The translations under genes and the position numbers were made by a program. Source: Dryomyza anilis (taxonomy: Eukaryota; Arthropoda; Insecta; Diptera; Dryomyzidae). From it: DNA of 64,000 nt. Positions 48,351 through 59,515 of the stretch are shown here, one piece after another. Numbering within the stretch: position 1 is the first letter of the stretch; every line of letters starts with the position of its first letter. Where the stretch lies: contig OX638130.1 in NCBI GenBank assembly GCA_951804985.1, positions 79,788,583 to 79,852,582 of the forward strand, read 5' to 3'. A model generated the notes under the pieces. That model made no database searches, was not told where the DNA came from, and saw only the letters and a list, made by a program, of their open reading frames with translations.

Positions 48351-51197
48351 GTGATTCAAATTTACTTTTGTACTTTTTGTACACTACGATTATTGGCTAC
48401 ACGGTCATATGTGTTGGCGATCTCAGAACAAATCTTCAAAAATTGTATTGGCCTATCGCGATGATAACTATGTGGAATGGTAGCCCTTAAAAGTCAGTAT
48501 GGTCATTATGTCCTGTGTTAGTATGTTAAGGACATTAAGGACCTGTAAATATGAAATAATCAGGTAACAAAAAAATGTATATGTTTGGATACGCTTGGTC
48601 ATTTGCGTCAATATATATATCAAATTAAAGCTATTTTAACCTCCTTTCAAATATAACCGAAAGAAATTGGCTTCACATTAATAAAAATATAGCAGATTTA
48701 AAATAAATCCGGATCTGGACAATTTGTCAAGATTAAATCAACTCCCTACGATAGTACAAGTCTTAAGAAGATTTCAGTATTATCTGACCACTTTTAAATC
48801 GGTCCGAAATGCAAGTCATGCTACAATTGAAGAGGTATTTTTGATTTGGAAGAGGGCATTCATTCCAACTGGGGATAAATTTAATAGTATAAAGAAACTT
48901 GAAAGACTACATACGAATTGGCAATTAATAAAGAAGAATATGCATAAAGATTGTACCACACAAAAGGAAAGGGAATACGAATTTTCAATAAATTTAAATC
49001 AGCTTTTTGATGTTTCACATTTGGTGCATTAAACAAAGTAAGATATATAGATGATCGGAATTTCCTTATTGACCAAAGGGGTGAGCGAAACATGGTTCTA
49101 TCCAATTTTAAATGCGATCTTGCAAAAAAAAAAGACAATGCCACAGTCTAAATGACAACGCCACTGTTTCGAACTTTGTGTCGGAACAAGATGACTTTGA
49201 CGGAAGTGAAAGTTCGGAAGATGAGTATATACCTAGTTTTAAGAAAAAAGTGATTAAAATCGATACTACATCCATATATACGAATCATGTCATAAGTGCT
49301 TTAGACAGAAATAAGGTGTCAGATCGTGGAGCAATACAGATAGTTTTACCAATAATAGCTTGGCCATGATCCAAATGAAATAGCAATTTATCGAAGCACT
49401 ATCCATCGCATAAGAAATAAAACAAGAAGCGAATATGCCATGGCAATAAAAAATGAATTTCAAACACAATGTCTGTTAGTTGTACATTGGGATGGAAAAA
49501 TTTTAAATGATATTATTGGTACAAAAAAAGTTGATCGTCTTGCAGTTTTAGTATCAGGTGATCGTCAAGAAAAACTGCTTGGCGTGCCAAAACTCTCAAA
49601 GAGTACTGGTGTAGCTGAAGCCGAGTTAATTTGAAATCTTATATGGGAATGGAGTTTGGAATCCAATATACAAGCCATGAGTTTTGACACTATATCCATT
49701 AATACTGGTCATTCAAATTTAATCCAAGGTTTTTAATGAATGCTTTGGTCCTTCAAGCTCCCCAGACATTCGTTTATTCAAACGATTTAAGGATGTTTGG
49801 GATACAATAGACAAAAACAGTTAGGGCTTGGACGTAAATATACATTGCTGCTTTTATAAAGAATCATTAGATTGGTTGAATGATTTACAACATAAAAACA
49901 GTTCTTAGCCTAGAGATGACTATTTAGAACTTATTGAACTCACAGCCTTGGTATTAGGAAAACCATCTGAAAACATTCATTGGCGGTCACCAGGCCCAGT
50001 ACACCGCGCTCGTTGGATGGCAAAATTTATTTATGCCAAGAAGATATACTTGTTTCGTGATCAGCTGGTTATCCAGTTATTTAAGCGAGAACATAGTCAA
50101 CTATCCCGATTTGTTAAGTTTGGGGCTCTCTTGTATACTAAATCGTGGATTGAAGCGCCACTAGCATCAGAACCAGCTATTGGAGACATTAATTTATGGA
50201 TTAACCTTGGAAAATATAGTGCAATCGATACTGAAATTTCAACCTCTGCAAAGAGAGTACTAGAACGTCATTTCTGAACGCCATTCTCAGATAAGACACA
50301 CATTATTATTTCAATGTCAACTAAACCAAGCAATGTTATTCGTACAATAAGAGGCAATGCAACTATTCTCAAAGAAAATGTAAAATTGAGCGATTTTGCT
50401 AATAAACGAACGCAAAATATATGAATATGCTGAATATTAAAACTACATTCTTTGCACTTCCACTGGAGGAGTGGAAAAAACATAAAAACTATCTCGATGG
50501 TAAAGTACGTATATCGCAATTAAGAGTGGTGAACGATACTGCAGAACGAGGCCTAAAACTCTTTGAAGATTTTAATAAATTTATAACAAATACGAAGAAG
50601 AAAAACAGTTTCTATTGGAAGTCGTCGAAGCAAATAGAAACGTCATCTCGACCGAATCTTCCAAAAGATCTATTATAGAATATGCAACATCCATGTCAAA
50701 TTTATATTAAATGCTTATTGAATTGATAATTGTCAAATTTTGCATATTTGAAATTTCGAATAAATTAATATTAATATTGTGTCTCATTATAAAAAGCGTT
50801 AATTGAGTATCGCAACTGGTGTAAGAAAGTGGTCTGTCCAATTAAAGGTAAATCTTCAGACCATTCATATGACGAAGTGTATCAAAAAAAATACATTTGT
50901 TTGTTACCTGATTATTTCATATTTACAGGTCGTTAATGTCCTTAATATACTAACACAGGACATAATGACCATATGTGACTTACTGACTTTTATGAGGCTA
51001 CCATTCCACATAGTTATCATCGCGATAGGCCAATACAAATTTTGAAGATTTGTTCTGAGATCGCCAACACATATGACCATGTAGCCAATAATCGTAGGGT
51101 GCTGAAATTTCGCCAAGATGTTACGAATGATACTCTCTCCCATAATTTGAGGTACGTTGACTTGTATTTAAACAAAAGTAAATTTGAATTACCCTAA
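48351..51197. repeat. inner inverted ends TTAGGGTGATTCAAATTTAC
   Basis: TTAGGGTGATTCAAATTTAC, TTTTGT on the left and its complement AAAAGTAAATTTGAATTACC, CTAA on the right, next to AT/TA runs. Together with the adjoining approximately 220-bp inverted segments it could be the true end of the transposase-bearing element, with the outer layers belonging to older DNA. Confidence 0.5.
48690..50690 (+). pseudogene. broken transposase-like gene inside the palindrome
   Basis: Successive frames read RLNQLPTIVQVLRRFQYYL..., then RNFLIDQRGERNMVLSNFKC, EQDDFDGSESSEDEYIPSF, LLVVHWDGKILNDIIG, DRLAVLVSGDRQEKLLGVPK, SFDTISINTGH, GPSSSPDIRLFKRFKDVWD, DDYLELIELTALVLGKPSEN, PGPVHRARWMAKFIYAKKIY and PLEEWKKHKNYLDGKVRISQ. 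The order agrees with a family of large insect proteins of transposon origin that I know by pattern only. Frames change at about 49030, 49370, 49640, 49750, 49910 and 50400, with several stops. Acidic residues in SFDT and in the EWKKH tail may belong to the catalytic core; this is inference. Length would be about 600-650 residues. Confidence 0.7.
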
Positions 51198-51964
51198 TAA
51201 ATATATATATAGTCATTTTTCAAAATCGTCCCCCCTAAGAACGACGGCTGGATCCGCCCCTGTGTTGATAAATGTTGGATTATGACAAGGTAAAAAAAAG
51301 ATGTGTTCTCAATCATGACATTCTCAAAATTTCTACAATGGTAGGAATTTAATTATAAAAATGCTGAATTTTTGTTATCAAATGGATAATGAAATATCAT
51401 TACAAATTTTAAAATAAATTTAAATCATAAACAATTTAGAGTCGATTTTAAAATTAAAATAGGCTTTTTGACGTTTTGTTCGTTGGGAAAATTGTTAATT
51501 ATAAAGTAGACTGTAATCCCAATAAACATTTCGTCAAGCCTTGGAGAATATTTTTTAATTTTCCTAATAATAATATATTTCGAATAATATTTTTCGACTA
51601 TTCCCTATGCTATAATAATAAAGTCGAAATAACGCATTATAAAGACTTGAGTAAAACTACATAAATAGTTTATATAAACTTAAGTAAATATATTAAAAAG
51701 TATAAAAACTAGAGTTGAAATCAAGTCAGTCCAATTGGAAATATATGTGCATTAGACTGATTCAAAAACAAAAAATCTTAAAATGATTCGCTCCGCGTTT
51801 CTAATATTATTCTAACGAGTTTGGAATAACATTTTTGTATTATTGCACATACAATTATCTTTAAAATTATATAACGCACTTATCTTTTCGGATATCGTAT
51901 TATTACTAGATAGTAAAATTATTCACACCTTGCCTAAAACACTCTCAACCCAAAAGTCGATGCC

Positions 51965-52150
51965 GATATATATATATATATATATATATTAAATAAAAAC
52001 TAGTCTATGAGACCTACTATGTTCGAACATTTACCTTTTAAAAATATTTGTATTCCAGTTAGGTTGAAAAATATTCAATATATTTGTATACCCATTACTT
52101 CTATGATTGACATATACATAACCAAAATTTTATTTTTATTTTAAAATGTA
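51965..52150. other. TA microsatellite and short spacer
   Basis: A (TA) run at 51965-51989, directly at the outer end of the long-TIR element, then unassigned sequence. Confidence 0.6.
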
Positions 52151-52507
52151 ATAGGGCCTAAAAGTTAAATTGCGCTGCTAGAGTTTACTACAAAATGTTT
52201 CAGTCGAAAAAAAAATTAAGTAATACTGAACATTTTGATGGGTGTTTTCAACATCAAGGAGGATGCTCGAGCTTAAGATTTATGCAAAATTGGTGACATT
52301 TTAGGAGGATATTAAAAGATTCAATCTCTAATTTTTAATCCTATTTCGATCCAAAACAACTTTATTTAGATGATAATAAAATAAAAATATGGTTTTAAAA
52401 TGTTCTTTAACTTAATCTGCAATGTGCGAATACAGGACATTATTTTGTTTTTACTTACATTTTTTATGGTAAACTCTAGCAGCACTTTGTAACTTTTAGG
52501 CCCAAAT
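52151..52507. mobile_element. MITE with GGGCCTAAAAGTTA ends
   Basis: GGGCCTAAAAGTTAAATTGC, GCTGCTAGAGTTTACTAC on the left is matched in complement by GGGCCTAAAAGTTACAAAGT, GCTGCTAGAGTTTACCAT. TA stands at 52149-52150 and 52508-52509. Non-coding, about 360 bp. Confidence 0.75.
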
Positions 52508-52599
52508 TACCATATCTTGTTATTTATAGACAAGCTTAATAAATTAACGCAGTTCAAACGTCAGAAAAAATTATTTGACAAAAAAAACATAGTAAATCT

Positions 52600-53138
52600 A
52601 TATTTTTCAGTATTGGTGCATTATACTGCCCGACAAAATTCAAATTTTGACATGGTGCAGTAAACGTTACAGCAAATATTGGATACATTTGTAGAGCTAA
52701 TTCCGAAAATGGCATTAGTTTAGTTAGATATAGCCCATTTTATAATCACCCATTATTTTAGTCATCTTTTATTTATAAAATTCAAATAACAGAAAAATAT
52801 GAAATTATCTTTTCGATATAAGACGCAGAAAACCTTGCGCCACAAAATACAAATTTGCTTTCAAAAATTTGTTTGCGAGATATAAGTAGTAGTAGTTAAA
52901 TTTTTTCAAAAAAATAAAAATGTTATGTATGATAAACTTTATTATATAAATGAGATTTTAAAGAGGATACTTGGCGCCACATAAAAGCGCATACAAATGT
53001 TTATACCCTACACCTATGAGGTACAGGGTATATTAACTTTGTGCATATATTGTAACGCCCCTTAGGAGGCGTGTCCGGTATGGAAAAGTATATATATTCT
53101 TGATCAGCATCACTACCCGAGTCCGTTTATCCATGTCC

Positions 53139-53194
<56 letters not shown>

Positions 53195-54250
53195 TGCTGT
53201 CTTGCTGTCCGAATACAGAATAACTTGAGAAATACTGATCAGAATGCGATGAAATTTCGTCTCAATATATTTGAACCAAAAGTAGGAACTGAGTTTGAAA
53301 ATGAGCAAAATCGGTTAACGGACACGCCCACCTCCCATACAAGTCACTTTTATATAACTCTTTCGAAACTAATATTTCGAAAAGTATTCAAGGTATAGTT
53401 ATAAAATTTAAAACGTATTGTTTGAATTTACCTAAAAATATGTGGTCCAAAAATGGGCGTGATCCGCCCACATTTTTTTTCATTATATCCCGGGTTTTCA
53501 TAGTAAAAATTTGATCCGTAAACTATTAAAATCAAATCTATAAATTATTAGCCTTTCAAAATTTTAAATATAGGCGTGGTCCACCCAATTATATTTTTCA
53601 ATTTTTTTTTTTAGTGTTTTATACTTTATATATATTTTTTTAATTTATGGGGATATAAGACGTAAATTTCTGATATATGAATAATATTCTGAGGTTCAGC
53701 ATAATTAAAAATTTAAAATTAAGGTATACAATTTAATATTCCTCATTAATATCTCCACCAAAGGTGTAGGGTATTCCATAGTCGGGCCCGACCGACTATA
53801 AAAATCCGCCCCATGTGACCGAACTTACCCATGTAAGCTAACTTTCCCAACTCGTTTTTTGACATTTTTGTCCACTAAGTAATAAAGTATTTTATTTCCA
53901 AAATTTTTAAACTTTTTAAACAAATTTGAATTTCTTTTACTTATATCTCGCAAACAATTTTTTTCACGCATTAACTCAAATTTTTGTATTGTTGCGCGAT
54001 ATTTTTATGCGTCTAATAACGAAAAGACATTTCCATTATTTTCGTTTGTTGAAATTTTAAATAAAAAAGAAGACCAAAATAATGAGAAATTGAAAAATAG
54101 CCTATATCTCAAAAACTATATCCAATTTGACAAAACTAATGTTATTTTCGGAATCAGCGCTACAAATTCATCCAATATTTGCTGCAACTTTTACTGCACC
54201 ATAATGAGTAGCAGTGTTATTAATATAAAACATTTTCTTATTATATTTGT
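52600..54250. mobile_element. palindrome P2 with a Helentron at its centre
   Basis: GGTGCAGTAAACGTTACAGC, AAATATTGGATACATTTGTA, ATTCCGAAAATGGCATTAG and TTTGCGAGATATAAGTAGTA on the left are inverted at 54200-53940 with modest divergence. The arms are about 300-350 bp. Helentron H6 lies between them. Outer limits are not sharp. Confidence 0.6.
53003..53855 (+). mobile_element. DINE-1-like Helentron, full copy H6
   Basis: ATACCCTACACCTATGAGGT at the start, a GTCT run, the ATAGTCGG-GCCCGA-CCGACTAT hairpin near 53780 and TAACTTTCCCAACTCG at the end. It is close in sequence to H1 and H4. Confidence 0.87.
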
Positions 54251-55063
54251 GATGTTTGTGTTAGAGGTTTTAAAAACGACTAAACCACAATAGAAAGCAT
54301 TTCATTACATTTAAATGAGACCTAATTTTTCTATAACTAACTTATGGTTTACGTCCAAATGTTGAATTTCAACGAAATTATCCGATGAGTGCTAAGTTTC
54401 AAGTAACTCAAAAATAGTAGTGGATTGCCCGATATAACTTATTTGCACACAATTACCTTCAACAAACGAAGGTGAAGCAAAAAATGCGATGTCGCGATCC
54501 TTCATAGTTTTATTTTTTGCCGTTCTTAAATTCAAGCACTTTGCACTATATGTGTTGTCCTATCTAATAAATAACCGATGACAACATTTAAATAAAGAAT
54601 TACAGAATCTTTTCAACTGTGTTGTAGGACTTTCTTGATATATTTTGACAGGAAACGTAGAGTTGTATTCAGAGAAGTATAAAATTTACTACGTTTTTAA
54701 TAATATTTCTTAAAAAATATAAATATTTGACAAAATCATGGCGTCTTAGGGGGGGGCGATCGCTCCATTTGAAATAACTTACGGGAATTCCTTTTTTTTT
54801 CATATCATAGATAAGTTGATGGACAAAACCTCGTTTATTAATATAAATAGCATTTCCATTTTGTGTCCATCCAAAAAGAAGTGTTTTTCAGAAAAAAAAA
54901 CAAAATTTTAATACAACGAATGTACAAATATAAACGATCTATTTATAATTAAATTGAAGCGAAATTTACATCACGTAAGAAGAACATCTATATCTATATA
55001 TTAAATATTAGTAAAGTAAATCGATTTCGATAGATATGCGAATTTAAATATATCTATTTTATA
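54251..55063. other. tract without recognised gene
   Basis: CTTAGGGGGGGGCGATCG near 54748 resembles the TTAGGGGGGACGATTTT of the 48241 end and may be a fragment. Otherwise nothing recognised. Confidence 0.4.
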
Positions 55064-55632
55064 CCCTACACTAAGAGTGAAAGGTTATATTCAATTTGGT
55101 ACGCCGTTTGTAACACCCAGAAGGAAGCATCTCCGGTAAGGAAAAGTATATATATTCTTGATCAGCATGACCTCCTGAGTTGACAGCGATGTCCGTCTGT
55201 CCGTCTGTCAGTCCGTCTGTCCGTCTGTTGAAATCACTACTACTTAAACAATAAGTTCATAAACTAAACTCATAATTTAGATTACTTATATACCTCCGCT
55301 GTATGTGCGAAAAAATTAGGCATATCGGTTTATTGTGCCCTGTGATCTGACCATTTATATTCAAATAACTCATATAAAATGTACATCTACAGTTCAGTTT
55401 TACTATATACGTGCTTAGGTAAACTTTTTTGGTCAAATATATATTGACTTCATGCTCAAATACATGGAAATAATGTTTTCCCGCGAAACGACTTGTGGTT
55501 CCCAAAAAAAAATCGAAATTCGGTACACCTACCCATTTGTAAATATGGGTATCAAATGAATGGAAATTCTTCAGCGATTGAAAGTTTGTAGTTATTTTCC
55601 GAATTTGTATACCCTGGTGACCTATATATATC
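55064..55632 (+). mobile_element. Helentron, second lineage, 3'-truncated
   Basis: ATACCCTACACTAAGAGTGA at the start, AGAAGGAAGCATCTCCGGT, CCGTCTGTCCGTCTG, then TGATCTGACCATTTATATTC, CCCGCGAAACGACTTGTGGT and CCTACCCATTTGTAAATAT. It matches 46590-47200 in complement. It stops at 55632, exactly where the RTE-like LINE begins, and has no 3' hairpin. Confidence 0.75.
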
Positions 55633-56937
55633 CTTCACAATGTCGAACTTATGGGTGTCAAAATCAGCTTTTTGTCCAAGACGCACGGACTCTTTTTTGC
55701 TTGTTGACACAAGGAACTTCGTCTTGTACTCGTTCACCGCTAGACCCATTCGACGCGACTCTTTCTCCAATCTGGAGAATGCTGCGCTGACTGCTCGTGT
55801 GCTCCTGCCAATGATATCAATATCGTCGGCATATGCGAGCAGCATGACACTTTTGTTGAGGATAGTGCCGCTTTGACGGAATTCGGCAGCTCGAACTATT
55901 TTCTCCATCAATAAGTTAAAAAGTCGCACGATAGGGAGTCACCCTGTCTGAAACCTCGTTCGGTATGAAATGGCTCGGAGAGGTCTTTTCCTATTCTCAC
56001 TGAGCAACGTGTGTTGCTCAGGGTCATCCTGCAAAGCCTTATAAGTTTCGCAGGTATACCGAACTCAGACATTGCGGCGTATAATTGTTCCCTTATCGGA
56101 GTGTCGAAGGCGGCTTTATAGTCGACTAATAGGTGGTAGGTGTCGATCTGTTTTTCTAGGGTCTTTTTCTGGATTAGGCGCAATGTGAAAATCTGGTCTG
56201 ACCAGGTCTGAAGCCGTACTGATAAGGTCCAATCAGTCTGTTGACGATGGGCTACAGTCTTTCACATAATACGCTCGATAGAACCTTGTATGCGATATTG
56301 AGTAGGCTGATCCAACGGTAGTTGGCGCAGATAGTGGGATCCCCTTTCTTAAGGATTGGGCAGAGTACACTGAGGTTCCAGTCACTTGGCATGCTTTCAT
56401 CCGACCATATTCTGCTTACGAGCTCGTGCATGCTCTCTATTAGCTCTTCGCCTCCGGTCTTAAACAATTCAGCAGGCAGGCCATCAGCACCTGCGGCTTT
56501 GTTGTTTTTCAGCCGAGCAATGGCTGTTCTGACCTCGTCATGGTCGGGTGGCGGAATCTCAACGTCGTCATCAAGTACTGGGGTTGCCGGGTTTGCTTCT
56601 CTATCGGTGGAATTGAGGTCATCATCAACGGTCAGCAGTTTAGAGAAGTGATCCCTCCATATTTTCAGTGTGCTCTGGATATCTGTCACTAGATTTCCGT
56701 TCTCATCTTTACAGGAAGAGGCTCCGGATTTCGAACCTCCGGCTAGGCGTCTTATTTTCTCGAAGAATTTTCGAGCCTCATACCTGTCCCCATGCATCTC
56801 AATCTCCTCACACTCACGTCTTTCTACCTCGCTCCGTTATCGGAAGTGTTGGCATGGAGGCTAAATTTTCCGATTGTGGGACAATAGATGGCTTCTCTGC
56901 CCACCTCTTCTCAATTGTCGTCTTATAACCTCATAAT
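55633..56937 (-). mobile_element. RTE-like LINE, reverse transcriptase region, broken
   Basis: On the minus strand: ECEEIEMHGDRYEARKFFEK, KNNKAAGADGLPAELFK, MPSDWNLSVLCPILKKGDP, NYRWISLLNIAYKVLSSVL (56252-56797), then a shift, YHLLVDYKAAFDTPIREQL, FGIPAKLIRLCRMTLSNTRC, FHTERGFRQGDSLSCDF (55908-56183), a further shift, FNLLMEKIVRAAEF and LAYADDIDIIGRSTRAV (catalytic YADD kept), and MGLAVNEYKTKFLVSTS to about 55640. The wording KAAGADGLPAEL...YADDIDIIG fits the RTE group. It is 5'- and 3'-truncated with at least two frameshifts. GC content is far higher than in the surroundings, so the insertion is relatively young. Confidence 0.85.
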
Positions 56938-57024
56938 TAAAAAATTGATATAAAAATAAACAAAAACCAATAAATGAAAAAAAATAAAAGTGAATGGACC
57001 ACGCATATTTGTAAAACATATTTG

Positions 57025-57310
57025 CAGATTTGTTTGGCTAATATTTCATAGATTTGTTTTCAATAACTTCATACTAAAATTTCCACTATAAAAAACCAAA
57101 ATATAATGTTAAAAAAATGTGGGCGGTTCACACCCATTATTGGAGCAAATATTTTTAGATGACTTCTAACAACTCAGATCCTACCTTTTTCTAAAATGTA
57201 TAGAAACAAAATTTCATCGCATGCACCAGTATTTCTCAAGTTTTTGTGTATTTAAACAACAAGATAGAAAGACTGACTGACATAAGAACACACAGACGGA
57301 CTCGGGTACA
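57025..57310 (-). mobile_element. DINE-1-like Helentron fragment H7
   Basis: GCTAATATTTCATAGATTTG, CACTATAAAAAACC, GTGGGCGGTTCACACCCATT and GAGTCCGTCTGTGTG (in complement) follow the body order of H1-H6 in reverse. Confidence 0.65.
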
Positions 57311-57402
57311 CGCTGCAATAAAAAGGGCTCTCCCAAACATGTTTTTTCAGGCATTAACATCTATGTTTGGAATTTTATGTAAACATAATATTTTATTGCC
57401 TG
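57311..57402 (+). repeat. end of a CACTGCAAAAAAAAGGG-type repeat
   Basis: CGCTGCAATAAAAAGGGCTC, TCCCAAACATGTTTTTTCAG, GCATTAACATCTATGTTTGG match the complement of 6257-6349. Confidence 0.55.
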
Positions 57403-58127
57403 ATAAATCATTTGTGAACAGGGTTCTGTTGAGACTGAGGTGTTGTAATGAGCTCTGATTAAATTATGATATCTCGGAAACATTTTGATGTTACACTTAA
57501 AATGGTGTAGGTTCTAATAGAAACATAATCATTACAACATACAAAAAAAATAAAAATTTGAACCAAAACATAAATATGTTCAAAATAAAACATGATTTCG
57601 AACGATCTGAATATAAATATGTTTCCAGAGAAACATATCAGTTGTTTCAGTTCAAAAAGTAGTCTTTTTCCATAAAAACATATCTAAATATTTTTGGAAA
57701 GAAATCCTGAAAATAAAATAAAAATAAAATATATTGTTTTTATTGATTTTTTATTAAAAATCTTTAAATACCGCACAGTGGGAATTTATAATATTTGAAT
57801 TAAAATAGAAATTTTTAAATGCATAAATAACTAATTGGTTTAAGTACAAGTGACAGCATCAATGAATCCACTATAGCTCGGTACAGTTACGGTACAACGT
57901 CAGTACAGCACATAGCGTAGGCAAGGAATTCGCGGAGGATGTTGTAAAAAAACAATAAAACACAAATTTAAATTAACTACAAATGATAAAATTATTACCT
58001 ACCGATACGAATAAATTTTCTCAACGAACAACAAAAAACACGTAGGTAGAAAATGGCTGCCACTGAGTGTCAACTTCGTATACAAGAAGAATTTTGCAAG
58101 AATACTTTTAAAGGGTTTTTCAATAAG
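57403..58127. other. tract without recognised gene
   Basis: AAACATAAATATGTT and related words recur up to about 57690. GGTACAGTTACGGTACAACG near 57880 is a short direct repeat. No coding signal. Confidence 0.4.
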
Positions 58128-58334
58128 AGCGCTACAAAAGTTTTTTTGACATTTCTCCTCAGTAAGTTTTGCCATTTCATGATGGAAAGATATACGAGCC
58201 AACAACGAGTCGAAATTATTAAAATTTACTACCGAACTACTTAATGGCAAACCTTACTGAAGAGAAATGTCAAAAGAGCGGCAAGAAATATGGCGTCGTT
58301 TGCTGTTCCTGTCGCTCTACTTTTGTAGCGTCCC
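58128..58334 (+). mobile_element. miniature mariner-type element keeping transposase N-terminus
   Basis: The ends are GCGCTACAAAAG and the complement CTTTTGTAGCG. The inverted segment GACATTTCTCCTCAGTAAG, TTTTGCCATT lies next inward on both sides; the left arm lacks about 40 bp. Only some 60 bp separate the arms, and they read MERYTSQQRVEIIKIYYRT before a stop. That string matches the first helix of the helix-turn-helix N-terminus (DUF4817-like) of mariner-type insect transposases. All the rest of the transposase is gone. Confidence 0.65.
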
Positions 58335-58754
58335 TGTTGAACAACACTTTATTTACATCTAATTTCTTTTTTTTTATTTTGTTTTTAAACATCACTATGA
58401 TTAAAAGGACCAATACATACTACAAACGATGACAAAAGAGACATATATAGAAAATGCTGCGCAACGTTGCCAACTTCGTCTGTCGAGAACTAACCGAATG
58501 AGAACGAGCGTTGAGAGCACACGTTATAATAATATTTAAATAACATTTTCTGTTTGTTTTGAAACATAATTTTAACCAAGTAAAATGCCAAGAAATAGTA
58601 TATTTAAATGCAAATAAAATTATATGTTTGTGTTGTAACATATTTATGACAGTTCCGGACAAAATAAAATTTTTACCATTTTTAGTTTACTTGCATGAAA
58701 TTATTGTCAATATGTCTATTTCAAAAATGTTAAGTTGCGATCATTTTTAAAATA
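58335..58754. other. tract without recognised gene
   Basis: ACGTTGCCAACTTCGTCTG near 58462 echoes GAGTGTCAACTTCGTATAC near 58065. Otherwise nothing. Confidence 0.35.
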
Positions 58755-58824
58755 AACTGAGTTTGGTACAGGGACGTAAATTGGGTAGGGCAGTTGGAAG
58801 GGGGGTCAGCTACCCCCCTAGATT
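58755..58824. repeat. possible hAT-like end with hairpin
   Basis: CAGGGACGTAAATTGGGTAG resembles a hAT terminus. AGGGGGGT..TACCCCCCT follows as a compact GC-only hairpin. No partner end was found to the right. Confidence 0.35.
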
Positions 58825-59515
58825 TTAATTTTTATTTTTTTAATTCAATTAAAGTAACTTCCAGTTTTATAACTTATTATAAAATTTCTCAATTGTACAT
58901 TACATGCCTACAGCTACGATAACCAATATCATATTCAATAGTAATAAATTTAAAACAATTTATTACACCGTCCGACAATGAAATAATTAACCTGTGCGAG
59001 AAACTATGGATTATTCTAAGAATTGATGTGTACCCAGTTTGAATTCGTTGAATTTCATACTTTGTGAATAAAAAAAATAATTTTTTGGCAAAGTATGGAT
59101 ATAAAAACGGTTTTCCAATACCAATTCATTTAAAGATTTTATTCACATTTGAAATGCTATTATAAAATCAATTAAAATTTATTAAATTAAATTTTTATGA
59201 TACCTGCGTCTTTAAAATACAAATAAAAGCCTATGAAGTACATCAACTTTTTTGAAATATTCGACCAAAAATTTATATAATATGCACATACATTTCAAAC
59301 GAATTGACTTAGAAAAACTTTTGAAACACGTGCATTTATTTGTTAACGTACTTTAAGAATATATTGGATTTGTGCATGTGAGCAGCTTTGACGTTGATTT
59401 TTTTTTACAGTGTTATCATTGGCTAAAAAATGAAAAACTACGAATGTTATTGATATGTAAATTCAGTTTCAAAGGATTTAAAAAATAAAAATGTATGACC
59501 ATCTTTACTTATTAA
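58825..59515. other. AT-rich tract with a diverged P1-family fragment
   Basis: GACCAAAAATTTATATAATA, GCACATACATTTCAAACG and AATTGACTTAGAAAAACTTT (59262-59330) resemble 19274-19345 of palindrome P1. The rest is unassigned. Confidence 0.45.

Larger units (their letters stand above)
48241..51262. repeat. inner inverted ends CAGGGGCGGATCCAGCCG
   Basis: CAGGGGCGGACCAGCCGTCG, TTCTTAGGGGGGACGATTTT at 48241 is matched in complement at 51221-51262. It looks like a hAT terminus, but the flanking 8 bp (TATCAACA and TGTTGATA) are inverted and not direct copies, so there is no target duplication. The homology runs on outward. It may be a fossil inside the longer arms. Confidence 0.55.
46167..51964. mobile_element. 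long-TIR DNA transposon with nested insertions and an unassigned transposase
   Basis: The outer ends match as inverted repeats: GGCATCGACTTTTGGGTTGA, GAGTGTTTTAGGCAAGGTGT on the left and the complement of ...ACACCTTGCCTAAAACACTC, TCAACCCAAAAGTCGATGCC on the right. The inversion continues inward: 46167-46335 with 51800-51964; 47372-47490 and 47850-48360 with 51200-51799; 48360-48580 with 50895-51160. A Helentron (46478-47200) and a SINE (47494-47848) interrupt the left arm, and the right arm has lost the matching stretch. Between the arms lies a broken transposase gene (48690-50690). Total arm homology is about 1.2 kb. Class not assigned; long-TIR groups such as Sola are possible. Confidence 0.65.

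Noticed and set aside
50904..51143. 79-codon minus-strand ORF in the right arm of the palindrome
   Set aside because: It is mirrored in the left arm with frame-breaking differences, so it is terminal-repeat sequence, not a gene.
48241..51262. Complete hAT element with 8-bp duplication
   Set aside because: The flanking 8-mers are inverted copies, not direct copies, and homology extends beyond them.
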